Below are positions 38,082 through 46,803 of a stretch of DNA of 64,000 nucleotides, piece after piece. The notes below the pieces were generated by a model that saw nothing but the letters and a program-made list of their open reading frames with translations, ran no database searches and was not told where the DNA came from. Every line of letters starts with the position of its first letter. Position 1 is the first letter of the stretch. The position numbers and the translations under genes are program-made. The DNA comes from Haliscomenobacteraceae bacterium (GTDB taxonomy: Bacteria > Bacteroidota > Bacteroidia > Chitinophagales > Saprospiraceae). The DNA lies in NCBI GenBank assembly GCA_947501115.1, contig CANMVX010000010.1:43495-107494 (forward strand). Direction: 5' to 3'.

Positions 38082-41000
38082 ATGGCAACAATGGCCAAAC
38101 TGAATATACCTTTTGCCGGTAGCAGATCGTTTTATGAATCTGAACAAACGTCATTTTTTGGACGTATCAAACAAGTGGATGATGTTTTGTTGTTGTTACA
38201 TAAACATAAATTTATTGCATTAACCGGACAGATTGGTTCAGGTAAATCATCATTTTTAGATTCTGGTTTAATTCCCGCATTGAAAAAGGGACACAATGGA
38301 CTTGCTGGGAAAGAATGGGTGATTTGTAAAACAAGGCCAGGTCAGGCTCCAATAAGAAATCTTGCTTATGCTTTGTCAGAAAATGATTTATTAAATCCAA
38401 CTATTAAATCTACCCCTGAACAACATTTATGGATAGAAAAAAAATTAAAGGAAGGTATCTCTGGACTTGAAACCGTTTATCGACAATCTGAAATTTTTGG
38501 TAAAAAAAATTTAATGATTGTTATTGACCAATTTGAAGATTTATTTTTAAATACAGATCGCTATAATAACGCCGCTGCACTTAATGAAGATACTAATCAG
38601 TATATTAATTCTATCACAGGTGCTAATTTTGCAGAAGAAATTGCAGTGTATGTTGTCATCGCTTTAGGAACTGAAAATATTATTGATATCTCCCCATATC
38701 GCCGTTTACATGATTTAATGAATCAAGGGCAATATTTACTACCAAGAATTAGCGGCGTCGATTTAAAACGAATTATTTCGAATCCGTTAGTTGGTTCTAA
38801 AATTGGTGTAAGTCCTGAGTCTGTAGATACTCTTCTTGCACAATTTGGTTCTGATATGCGTTTGCTTCCAAACTTACAGTTTTTATTGTATAAAACCTGG
38901 TCTGTGGTGAAAGATAAGAATCAGGAAAATATTATTATTCAACCGGAAGATCTGGCAAACGTTGGAAATATCCAACATTGTTTTGCCTCACATCTTGAAT
39001 TACATTATGACCACTTGGATGAAAGAGGAAAACAAGTTTTCGAAAAATTATTTAAAGTTTTGGTCTCAACGGAATCTTTGGGTAAATTGACTCAGCCACG
39101 AACTTTGGCACATCTAAGCTCCATTTGCGAATCGTCATTAGAAGAAATTTCAACTTTACTTCTGCCTATTTCCCGAGGGGAGGAAATGTTTTTAGAGATT
39201 TTGCCTCCTGATATTTCTATGAATACTGACAATAGAAACTTTCAACTTCATAAAAATAGTCTGTTAGTTATAAAAAATGAAAATATTTTTATCCACTGGG
39301 ATAGATTTAGAACTTGGCTTGAACAGGAAAAAGAATCTAGAGAAATTTATAAAGGACTTATTACAGATCAATTAAGGTATGATGAAGGGAAAACCTCTTT
39401 ACTAAGACCGCCCGATTTAGATTTTATATGGCAATGGTATCAACAAAATCAACCATCAAAAATTTGGGGGGAATTTCTTGTTCCGGGATATCAAAATGCA
39501 ATTGATTATCTGACCTTGAGCTATAATACCTATAAAAATGAGTTGTTATTAAAAGAAAATGCCAGAAAAAATGAGATAAAGAGATATCGAAGAAATATGT
39601 TAATTGGTGTTGTGGTTGGAATCGTTACCATATCTGTGGTTTCTTTGTTGGCAATCGATGCACATAATGAAAAGAGAATTGCTAATAGAGAAAGACTTGT
39701 TGCTATAAAAGCTAAGGAAGATCTGGCCCAAAAAAAATTAATAGCTGACCAATTAAATAGGGATTTATTTGAAAGTAAGGATAGCATAAATCAAATAGTT
39801 ACCCAATTAAAAACCAAAGAAATTACAATTAATAAACAAAATTTATCGTTGGTTAAAAAAAGTAGTGATCTGGAAAAATCTTCTATAACGATTAAGGAAC
39901 AATATAAAAATCTGGAGGCTCAAATTAAGGAAACAAAAATTGCCGTTACTAAAGCTGAAATTGCTAAAGAAAAAGAAATAGTAGCAACAAAAAAAGCAAA
40001 AACCAGGGAAGAGTTTAGCAATATTAAAAATCAACTGTTTCTATTGGTGGGTGAATTTTTAGCAAATGAAAATCCGCTTGAATTAATACCAAAATTGAAT
40101 TCAAAAATTAATGACTATAATGAAATTTCAAATGAAGTCGTTGGAACAATACAACCAAATAATACCCTTTTTCAAGTTTTAAATATAGCGACAACTAAAT
40201 TAGAAGCTTTAAGAAATAAATCCTCCCAAATTTTAAAAGCTAAAGCCGGATTAAGAACTATTAGTAACCAAAATGGAAGCTTTTTATGCGGTGGAGACGA
40301 CGGCTATCTTTTTATTGGAGGTGGTAAAAATAAGGTGGATATAGGGGAACGAATTAGAGCAACTTTACCTTTAAAAAATGAGCCTTTTGCACTTATTGGA
40401 ACGTTTACTGGAGGAGTTTATGCTATTAATTCTGGTAAGGCTCCTAATAAATTATTAAATTCTTCTTCAAATATGCCCGCTGTTGCTTTACTAAATGCGT
40501 TTAAGTACGGGGAATATTTACTTGCCACTCAAAATGAACTGGTGCTTTTCTCTTTGGAAAATGGAGTTATTTCTAAATCTATGCTTCGTGATAAATTATT
40601 ATCGATTGTCCCTTTAACTGATCAGAATAAATTTTTATTGTCAACTCAAAAAGGTCTTTATCTTTGGAAAACTTCGGGAGAAATTGAATCATTGATTCAG
40701 TTGGGGAGCGGCGAATTTTCAAATCCTGTTTCTGCAATGACTTTATCAAGAAATATTATTTCCTTTGGATTTCAAAATGGTAAAATTCTCTTGTATAATC
40801 TGAGTGAGTTTTTACAAAATGTTAGGATAAATCCAAAGGAAAAATTTGTTTTTCATCGCACAGATATTACTAAAATACTATTTTTTGAAGATAAATTATT
40901 TTCTTCAAGTCTGGATAAAACTGTTTATTTTGTTGACTTGAAGTTAGAAAATTCGGCAGCCTATGCAGTAAAATTGGTTGATAATAACAGCTGGGTCTGG

Positions 41001-41135
41001 GACATAATCATACGAAAAGAAAATAATGGGGTAGATTTTTTATATTCTGCCGATGAAAATGGCAATCTTAAAAAGTACTTTGTTAATGCAGATGATCAGT
41101 TAAATTGGATTAATAATCTAGCAAAAAGTAAATGA
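38082..41135 (+). CDS. nSTAND1 NTPase with membrane helix, coiled coil and WD40-like propeller
   Basis: 1017 residues. The nSTAND1 opening (FAGSRSFYESEQTSFFGR) leads to Walker A TGQIGSGKSS (Lys55) and Walker B LMIVIDQFEDLF (Asp149). A winged-helix and linker part follows up to about 500. A single membrane helix lies at about 506-527 (LIGVVVGIVTISVVSLLAI). A coiled coil runs to about 650, and the rest is a beta-propeller-like region (VALLNAFKYGEYLLATQNEL, ITKILFFEDKLFSSSLDKTV). STAND ATPases are signal-driven switches. nSTAND1 proteins with WD40 repeats occur in regulation, cell death and anti-phage defence. It is divergent from the eCIS cluster; a sensor or control role for it is possible but unproven. 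Confidence 0.85.
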   Translation: MATMAKLNIPFAGSRSFYESEQTSFFGRIKQVDDVLLLLHKHKFIALTGQIGSGKSSFLDSGLIPALKKGHNGLAGKEWVICKTRPGQAPIRNLAYALSENDLLNPTIKSTPEQHLWIEKKLKEGISGLETVYRQSEIFGKKNLMIVIDQFEDLFLNTDRYNNAAALNEDTNQYINSITGANFAEEIAVYVVIALGTENIIDISPYRRLHDLMNQGQYLLPRISGVDLKRIISNPLVGSKIGVSPESVDTLLAQFGSDMRLLPNLQFLLYKTWSVVKDKNQENIIIQPEDLANVGNIQHCFASHLELHYDHLDERGKQVFEKLFKVLVSTESLGKLTQPRTLAHLSSICESSLEEISTLLLPISRGEEMFLEILPPDISMNTDNRNFQLHKNSLLVIKNENIFIHWDRFRTWLEQEKESREIYKGLITDQLRYDEGKTSLLRPPDLDFIWQWYQQNQPSKIWGEFLVPGYQNAIDYLTLSYNTYKNELLLKENARKNEIKRYRRNMLIGVVVGIVTISVVSLLAIDAHNEKRIANRERLVAIKAKEDLAQKKLIADQLNRDLFESKDSINQIVTQLKTKEITINKQNLSLVKKSSDLEKSSITIKEQYKNLEAQIKETKIAVTKAEIAKEKEIVATKKAKTREEFSNIKNQLFLLVGEFLANENPLELIPKLNSKINDYNEISNEVVGTIQPNNTLFQVLNIATTKLEALRNKSSQILKAKAGLRTISNQNGSFLCGGDDGYLFIGGGKNKVDIGERIRATLPLKNEPFALIGTFTGGVYAINSGKAPNKLLNSSSNMPAVALLNAFKYGEYLLATQNELVLFSLENGVISKSMLRDKLLSIVPLTDQNKFLLSTQKGLYLWKTSGEIESLIQLGSGEFSNPVSAMTLSRNIISFGFQNGKILLYNLSEFLQNVRINPKEKFVFHRTDITKILFFEDKLFSSSLDKTVYFVDLKLENSAAYAVKLVDNNSWVWDIIIRKENNGVDFLYSADENGNLKKYFVNADDQLNWINNLAKSK

Positions 41136-41158
41136 TTTAACGATTTTAATACCTTGTT

Positions 41159-42988
41159 ATGTTTTATTTTAGAATTCTATCTTTCTCTTTTTTTCTTTTC
41201 CTAATTGAGGGGAGTTTTGCGCAGACCACGCAAAAACCTGTCATTCATGGTAAACACTGGATGGCTATTACAGGTAAACCTTTAGCTGCAACGGCTGGTG
41301 CAACCGTTTTTCAACAAGGGGGAAATGCGGTGGATGCTGCCTGTGCTATGCTCGCGGCAACGGCTACCATGTGGGACGTTCTTAGTTGGGGCGGAGAAAC
41401 TCAAGCCCTTATTTATAACCCTCATACAGGTAAAGTAATGGGCGTTAATGCTTTAGGTGTTGCACCAACAGGTGCCACTCCCACATTTTATAAGTCTAAA
41501 GGTTTTGATATCCCTCCCGCTTATGGTCCGCTGGCAGCCGTTACCCCCGGTACTCCAGGTGGATTATTTACTATGTTGAGCGAATATGGTACCATGTCTT
41601 TGGCCCAAGTGCTGAAACCTGCCATGCAAATGGCTGAAGGTTATCCCATGGAAACTTCTACCGCTGATATGATTGAAAAAAATAAGGCGAGAATTAAAAA
41701 CTGGCCTTATTCAAAAAAGATTTTTCTTCCTCATTTGAACGAACCCAGGGAAGCACCGGAAGGAGGTGAGATTTTTGTTCAAAAAGATCTTTTTCAAATG
41801 CTCTCAAAATTGGTGGAAGCTGAATCCTCTGCGTTAAAACAGGGGAAATCCAGAAAGGAAGCTATCCAGGCTGCTTATGATAGATTTTATCGCGGCGATA
41901 TTGCCGTAGAAATCGTTAGGGGAGTGCAAGAACAGGGTGGATTGATAACTATGGAGGACCTCGCAAAATGGAAAGTTAAACTGGAAGAGCCTGTTTCTGT
42001 AAATTACAGAGGCATCGATGTTTATAAATTAACCACCTGGACCCAGGGGCCCGTTATGCTACAAGCGCTGAATATCCTGGAAAATTTCGACTTAAAATCA
42101 ATGGGTTATAATTCCTCCAGATATATTCATACCATCTGCCAGGCCATGCATCTCGCTTTCGCTGACAGAGATTTTTATTATGGAGATCCTGATTTTTCCC
42201 CATCGGAACCCATCAATGGTTTATTGTCGAAAGCGTATGCAAAGGAAAGGGCGAAAAGTATTCAATACGATCGAAATGATACGCTGGCAGGTCCGGGTGA
42301 TCCATATCCTTTTGAACAAAAAGTTAATCCATTTAAATCTTTATTGGAAAAATATAAAAATTCCCATTCCTCTATAATGTCTGAGGAACATAGGGAAGGA
42401 TTTTTTGCCGGAACAACGTCTATTGAAACAGCCGACGAGGAGGGCTGGGTAGTGAGTGTGACCCCAAGTGGTGGTTGGATTCCCGCCTGTGTTGCTGGAA
42501 ATACAGGTATTGGATTAAGTCAAAGAATGCAGGCCTTTGTGTTAGATGCTGCTGATAATCCGTTTAATGTGTTAGAACCCGGCAAGCGTCCACGCGTTAC
42601 CCTTACGCCAACCCTGGCTTTGCGCAATAATATTCCTTTTGTTTCTTTTGCCGTTCAGGGCGGTGATTCTCAAGACCAAAATCTATTACAGTTTTTCCTG
42701 AATATGGTGGAGTTTGAAATGAATGTACAAGAGGCTTGTGAAGCCCCAAATGTAAATTCTTTTCAAATGAAAAGTTCTTTCGATAAACATCTTTCTGAAC
42801 CTGGTCGCTTGTTAGTGAATGAACAAACGCCTGATTGGACAAGAAGGGAACTCAAAAAACTTGGTTATTTGCTGGAGTTTGACAGAAAAACATCTGGCCC
42901 AATTAATGCTATTTATTTTGACCATAAACATGGCTCTTTCTGGGGTGGAAGTAGTCATTTTGGAGAAGATTACGGCATTGGCTGGTAA
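41159..42988 (+). CDS. ggt: Exported gamma-glutamyltransferase
   Basis: 609 residues. A signal peptide ends at GSFAQTT. The Ntn-hydrolase fold shows AGATVFQQGGNAVDAACAML near the start. The cleavage site and nucleophile lie at AGTTSIETADEEG, where Thr419 would become the new N-terminus of the small subunit. The usual TTH triplet reads TTS here. Later are GKRPRVTLTPTLALR and FAVQGGDSQDQNL, the latter replacing the common GSPGG loop, which suggests a member with altered substrate use (cephalosporin acylase-like branch). The enzyme transfers or hydrolyses gamma-glutamyl groups in the periplasm. It lies 23 bases after the nSTAND gene. Overall family is secure; substrate is not. Confidence 0.88.
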   Translation: MFYFRILSFSFFLFLIEGSFAQTTQKPVIHGKHWMAITGKPLAATAGATVFQQGGNAVDAACAMLAATATMWDVLSWGGETQALIYNPHTGKVMGVNALGVAPTGATPTFYKSKGFDIPPAYGPLAAVTPGTPGGLFTMLSEYGTMSLAQVLKPAMQMAEGYPMETSTADMIEKNKARIKNWPYSKKIFLPHLNEPREAPEGGEIFVQKDLFQMLSKLVEAESSALKQGKSRKEAIQAAYDRFYRGDIAVEIVRGVQEQGGLITMEDLAKWKVKLEEPVSVNYRGIDVYKLTTWTQGPVMLQALNILENFDLKSMGYNSSRYIHTICQAMHLAFADRDFYYGDPDFSPSEPINGLLSKAYAKERAKSIQYDRNDTLAGPGDPYPFEQKVNPFKSLLEKYKNSHSSIMSEEHREGFFAGTTSIETADEEGWVVSVTPSGGWIPACVAGNTGIGLSQRMQAFVLDAADNPFNVLEPGKRPRVTLTPTLALRNNIPFVSFAVQGGDSQDQNLLQFFLNMVEFEMNVQEACEAPNVNSFQMKSSFDKHLSEPGRLLVNEQTPDWTRRELKKLGYLLEFDRKTSGPINAIYFDHKHGSFWGGSSHFGEDYGIGW

Positions 42989-43033
42989 AAAAGATTTAGA
43001 ACCGAAGGGAATCTTATTTTTCTTCGGTTCTAA
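42987..43033 (-). terminator. Terminator of the cytochrome operon, between convergent genes
   Basis: Perfect 12-base arms TTAGAACCGAAG (42996-43007) and CTTCGGTTCTAA (43022-43033) enclose a 14-base loop. On the minus strand the hairpin is followed by ATCTTTTTT. The arm overlaps the last codons of the DUF2231/PSCyt1 gene. It should end the minus-strand operon and may shield it from transcripts of the gamma-glutamyltransferase gene. Confidence 0.75.
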
Positions 43034-44363
43034 CCTCCATCGTTAACGTATCTATTTTATACCCACCTAAATCAAAATAAACCTTAGGCATTCGTTGCTG
43101 TATTTCAGCCATGTCTTCTATTTTGACTTCGCTTTGATATAAATAAACTGATTTTAAAAGGGTTAATGAGCTTAAAGTACGCAATCCTTTTTCAGTTATA
43201 CTCGTTCCCACCAGGTTCAAATATCTTAGTTCTGTGGTATTTTTTAATAAAGCAATGCCCTCATCTGTAATCAATGTATTATCCAGATAAAGTTTGGAGA
43301 GGTTAGGTAATCCACTTATCCATTTCAGGCTTTTATCGGAAATCTTGGTACCACTCAGTCTGATAGAAGCAATATTTTTTTCTAATCCTTTAAATAGTTC
43401 TCCATCCTTGTCGCTAAAATCGGAAATGGACTGGCAATTTACCTGAAGGAGCGGATGACCACTGGCTAAGGGTAACACCACCATACCTCTGTCTCTTAAG
43501 GGAGTTAGCATGGTTTCGGACACAGCAGCTAAGTCAGGTACAGAAGGCCAATCAGCTGTTTTACCTATATTTTTTTCTTCCATTGAACCTGAAACAACTT
43601 CTTCCGTTAGTTGTAAGTCTTTCAATAATAATTTTGGGCTTGCGCCTAAGGATAACCATTTTTTTATAATAACTATTTCTTTTTCAGTGAGTTGTGTTTT
43701 TCCTTTTGGGGGCATGTGCTGCTTATCAGACAAAGGGAGCCTCATTCGATGTGACATTAAAGGCATTTTTCCCTCTTCGCTTCCATGATAAAAACCGTTT
43801 TTACCTCCTTTTAATACATTTTCAATTTGGTCTAATTTTAACTTTCCTTTTTGTTTCGTTTTTCCATGACAGGCAACACATTTTTCTTCAAAAATGGGCG
43901 CAATAATGTCTGCATAAACCAACGCATCCTGATTAAGAACGATTTGCTTCGGTTCTTTTTTAGGTCTATCTAACGATAAGAAATCTTCCCCATGGGTTAA
44001 GTTTCCACCTAAATGACCAGTAATCAAAACCAATATACTTAAAGCTCCCTGTCCAAGAAGATGAATATGAGGAATTTTAGGAGGAAATCGGTATAACACG
44101 ATTAATAGAGCGGATCCAATGGCCAGAGCTATGCCCCAATTTCTGTGAAGTTCCACAGATGAAACCTCGTAATCACCCTGATTCATTAAAAAATAGCCAC
44201 TTAACGCGGAAAAAACGGCACCAATACCTCCTAAAAAGGTGATAAGGGGAATGGATGTTTTGTACTTTTTACCCGATGTTCTAAGTCCGTAGATTTCTAA
44301 AAAAAAGGCTAATAGCAACAAAGCAATGGGAAAATGTATGACAAGGGGATGTAAAACTCCCAT
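43014..44363 (-). CDS. DUF2231 membrane protein with PSCyt1 haem site and LRR domain
   Basis: 449 residues from ATG 44363, chosen because it follows the preceding stop by 5 bases and opens the conserved MGVLHPLVIHFPIALLLLAF. Four membrane helices form a DUF2231-like domain up to about residue 130. A planctomycete-type cytochrome domain follows with a single haem motif CVACH (IIAPIFEEKCVACHG). A C-terminal leucine-rich repeat domain (LSKLYLDNTLITDEGIALL and neighbours) completes it. It would sit in the membrane and pass electrons, with the repeats binding partners. It is last in a four-gene operon of related redox proteins. Confidence 0.87.
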   Translation of the reverse strand: MGVLHPLVIHFPIALLLLAFFLEIYGLRTSGKKYKTSIPLITFLGGIGAVFSALSGYFLMNQGDYEVSSVELHRNWGIALAIGSALLIVLYRFPPKIPHIHLLGQGALSILVLITGHLGGNLTHGEDFLSLDRPKKEPKQIVLNQDALVYADIIAPIFEEKCVACHGKTKQKGKLKLDQIENVLKGGKNGFYHGSEEGKMPLMSHRMRLPLSDKQHMPPKGKTQLTEKEIVIIKKWLSLGASPKLLLKDLQLTEEVVSGSMEEKNIGKTADWPSVPDLAAVSETMLTPLRDRGMVVLPLASGHPLLQVNCQSISDFSDKDGELFKGLEKNIASIRLSGTKISDKSLKWISGLPNLSKLYLDNTLITDEGIALLKNTTELRYLNLVGTSITEKGLRTLSSLTLLKSVYLYQSEVKIEDMAEIQQRMPKVYFDLGGYKIDTLTMEVRTEEK

Positions 44364-44368
44364 AGGAT

Positions 44369-45292
44369 TTATTTTTTTTGATATCGGTTTCGAAGATAAT
44401 TTAACATATATACATTTATATCCCACTGATTGGCAAGGGGTTGTTGTGTATATGGTACGACAGGCAGATACATGGGCGGACCAAATTCTGTCAATATAGT
44501 AATGGCACTTCCCTGTTGGTTTTTCATTTTGACTACCTCATCCCACCAGGCCAAGTGAGCCATAAAAGCATCTTGCCACTCAGGTGCGCGTGGATCAGTT
44601 ACTTGTGGACCTTCCTGGTGTCCAACCCGGGCATGAATATGACCTGTTTTTGATAAAGCCTGAGTAACAGCCTCTTTTTGGTCCTTTAATAAAGATTCAT
44701 GAACTACACACCAATGGGAAATGTCTAACGTTAATTTCATCTCCGGAATGTCGCTTAAAAGGGCCTGGGTGGTAGGAATATTATAGCAGATTCTGCCTCT
44801 ATGCGTTTCGTGATAGATAGGAATACCCGATTGTTTTGCTGGTAGAATAGTATCTGTTATAATATCTTTAGCCTGTGATAGGGTAAAATAATCTTTCCCT
44901 GAATGACAATTTATATATACAGGTTTCATGGCTATCGCCAAATCTATCTGTTGACGGAATTCATTTCGGTGTTCCTCAAAATTTGATTTTCCACTCCCGG
45001 TAAGTAATCCTAATTTTAAGTCAAATTGAGCTACCGTTTTAAGAAGTAAGTCCCTTTGGGTAGCATTTCCAGGCACCCACATTTCAATTCCATCATACCC
45101 TGCTGCTTTTGCTTTTTGACAAAAGGAGGCTAAATCTCCGTTAAATCCCCAGTTCGTAGCAAAAATATAGAGCGGAACGGAAACAGGGGTCGAAAAATCA
45201 TTCGAAGAGTTAGGAAATGTATCAGTCATACCTAGTAATGGTATTGCGGTGGCTGTAAGAGATTGAGCCAGGAATTTTCTTCTGCTGTGCAT
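44369..45292 (-). CDS. Tat-exported TIM-barrel sugar isomerase/epimerase-like protein
   Basis: 307 residues. The start MHSRRKFLAQSLTATAIPLL is a textbook Tat signal (SRRKFLAQ). The mature part is a xylose isomerase-like TIM barrel: AGYDGIEMWVPG, YINCHSGKDYF, IPIYHETHRGRICYN, LTLDISHWCVVHE and HIHARVGHQEGPQ supply the Glu, His and Asp ligands of the metal site. The final ILTEFGPPMYLPV gives another Glu. Members isomerise, epimerise or eliminate sugars; substrate cannot be read from sequence. It lies between the DUF1501 gene and the DUF2231 gene in one operon. Tat export implies a folded, metal-loaded protein in the periplasm. Confidence 0.85.
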   Translation of the reverse strand: MHSRRKFLAQSLTATAIPLLGMTDTFPNSSNDFSTPVSVPLYIFATNWGFNGDLASFCQKAKAAGYDGIEMWVPGNATQRDLLLKTVAQFDLKLGLLTGSGKSNFEEHRNEFRQQIDLAIAMKPVYINCHSGKDYFTLSQAKDIITDTILPAKQSGIPIYHETHRGRICYNIPTTQALLSDIPEMKLTLDISHWCVVHESLLKDQKEAVTQALSKTGHIHARVGHQEGPQVTDPRAPEWQDAFMAHLAWWDEVVKMKNQQGSAITILTEFGPPMYLPVVPYTQQPLANQWDINVYMLNYLRNRYQKK

Positions 45293-45295
45293 AAT

Positions 45296-46795
45296 TTAAC
45301 TTAATATGGGTTTTATTACGGTCCCTTCAACGTCGGTTAATCTGAAGGGTCTTCCCTGAAACGGATAAGTAAATGTTTCATGATTAAAGCCCAGCAAATG
45401 AAGGATAGTAGCCTGAACATCATAGACAGAAACTTTCCCATCGACAGGATAAAATCCTATTTCATCCGTTTCCCCGTAGGTTGTTCCAGCTTTGGCACCC
45501 CCTCCGCACATCCAGATAGTGAATGCGTCGGCATGGTGATCTCTACCTTTGAAAGGCATTTCCAGACCATTTCTATTTTCCTGCATCGGCGTTCTACCAA
45601 ATTCACTTCCCCAGACGATTAAGGTTTCCTCCAAAAGTCCACGTTGTTTTAAATCTAGAATGAGTGCGGTAATGGCTTTATCTATTTGCTTACATTTGTT
45701 TACCAAACCTATTTCCAGGGAGGTATCGGTTGAATTGCCATGAACATCCCAGCCCCAGTCGAACAATTGTACGAATCGAACGCCTTTTTCAACCAATTTT
45801 CTTGCCAGAAGCACATTATTTGCAAAACTTTCCTTTCCGGGTTCTGTACCATACATTTCATGAATATAGGCGGGTTCATCGGAAATATTCATGACATCGG
45901 GTGCAGAGATTTGCATACGGAAGGCCATTTCATATTGGGAAATCCGGGATAAAGTTTCAGGGTCATTAAATTCTTTATAAGTCTCTTTATTGGCCTGATT
46001 GATAGCATCTATTGACGCTTTCCGCATATTGCCATCTACATTAGCGGGGTTGTCCAGATAAAGAACGGGTTCACCATGAGAACGGCAATGAACACCTTGA
46101 TAAACAGAGGGTAAGAATCCACTGCCCCAAACCGATTTACCAGCGTCCGGATTTTGACCTCCGGAGGTTAATACAACGAAGCCGGGTAAATTGGCATTTT
46201 CCGAACCTAATCCATAGGTAACCCAGGAGCCTAAACTTGGCCGTCCAAGTCTGGCCGAACCCGTTTGCATGAGTAATTGAGCAGGTGCATGGTTAAATTG
46301 ATCGGTATGAACGGCCTTTAGGAAAGATAATTCATCCGCAACACCTGCAAGATGAGGCATGTAGTGCGATACCCAGGCACCGGATTGACCTCTTTGTTTA
46401 AATTCACCAATGGTTCCCAGCATCTTAGGAACGCCTCTGATAAAGGCAAATTTTTTCCCTTTCAATAAGGATTCTGGGCAAAGCTGTCCATCCAGTTTTT
46501 TGAGCTCGGGTTTATAGTCAAACAATTCTAATTGTGAGGGGGCACCGGCCATGTGAAGATAAATCACGGATTTGGCCTTCCCTGGTAAATGGGGTGTTTT
46601 GGGAAGAAGCGGCTTTGTTGGATCGAACAAAGTGTTGGAAGACCCGTTGGCATCACTTGTGCACGCGTTGATAAGAGGTGAAAAAGCTAAAGCACCTAAG
46701 CCCATAGAACATTGTTTTAAAAACAATCTGCGGGTAGCTAGTTGTGCATCCAGTAAATGGGCTTCTTCAGCAAGACTCAATCTTTTATTATTCAT
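45296..46795 (-). CDS. DUF1501 protein, Tat-exported
   Basis: 499 residues. A Tat motif (TRRLFLKQCSMGLGALAF) begins at about residue 21, followed by a possible lipobox Cys in PLINACTS. The body is DUF1501, a sulfatase/alkaline phosphatase-like fold: KSVIYLHMAGAPSQLELFDY near the start and VWGSEFGRTPMQENRNGLEM near the end, with metal-binding DHHADAFTIWMCGGG. DUF1501 genes are nearly always paired with DUF1549/DUF1553 cytochrome genes, as here (8-base gap). The biochemical role is unknown; the pair is linked to polysaccharide use in Planctomycetes and relatives. Confidence 0.9.
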   Translation of the reverse strand: MNNKRLSLAEEAHLLDAQLATRRLFLKQCSMGLGALAFSPLINACTSDANGSSNTLFDPTKPLLPKTPHLPGKAKSVIYLHMAGAPSQLELFDYKPELKKLDGQLCPESLLKGKKFAFIRGVPKMLGTIGEFKQRGQSGAWVSHYMPHLAGVADELSFLKAVHTDQFNHAPAQLLMQTGSARLGRPSLGSWVTYGLGSENANLPGFVVLTSGGQNPDAGKSVWGSGFLPSVYQGVHCRSHGEPVLYLDNPANVDGNMRKASIDAINQANKETYKEFNDPETLSRISQYEMAFRMQISAPDVMNISDEPAYIHEMYGTEPGKESFANNVLLARKLVEKGVRFVQLFDWGWDVHGNSTDTSLEIGLVNKCKQIDKAITALILDLKQRGLLEETLIVWGSEFGRTPMQENRNGLEMPFKGRDHHADAFTIWMCGGGAKAGTTYGETDEIGFYPVDGKVSVYDVQATILHLLGFNHETFTYPFQGRPFRLTDVEGTVIKPILS

Positions 46796-46803
46796 GTCGC
46801 GGC

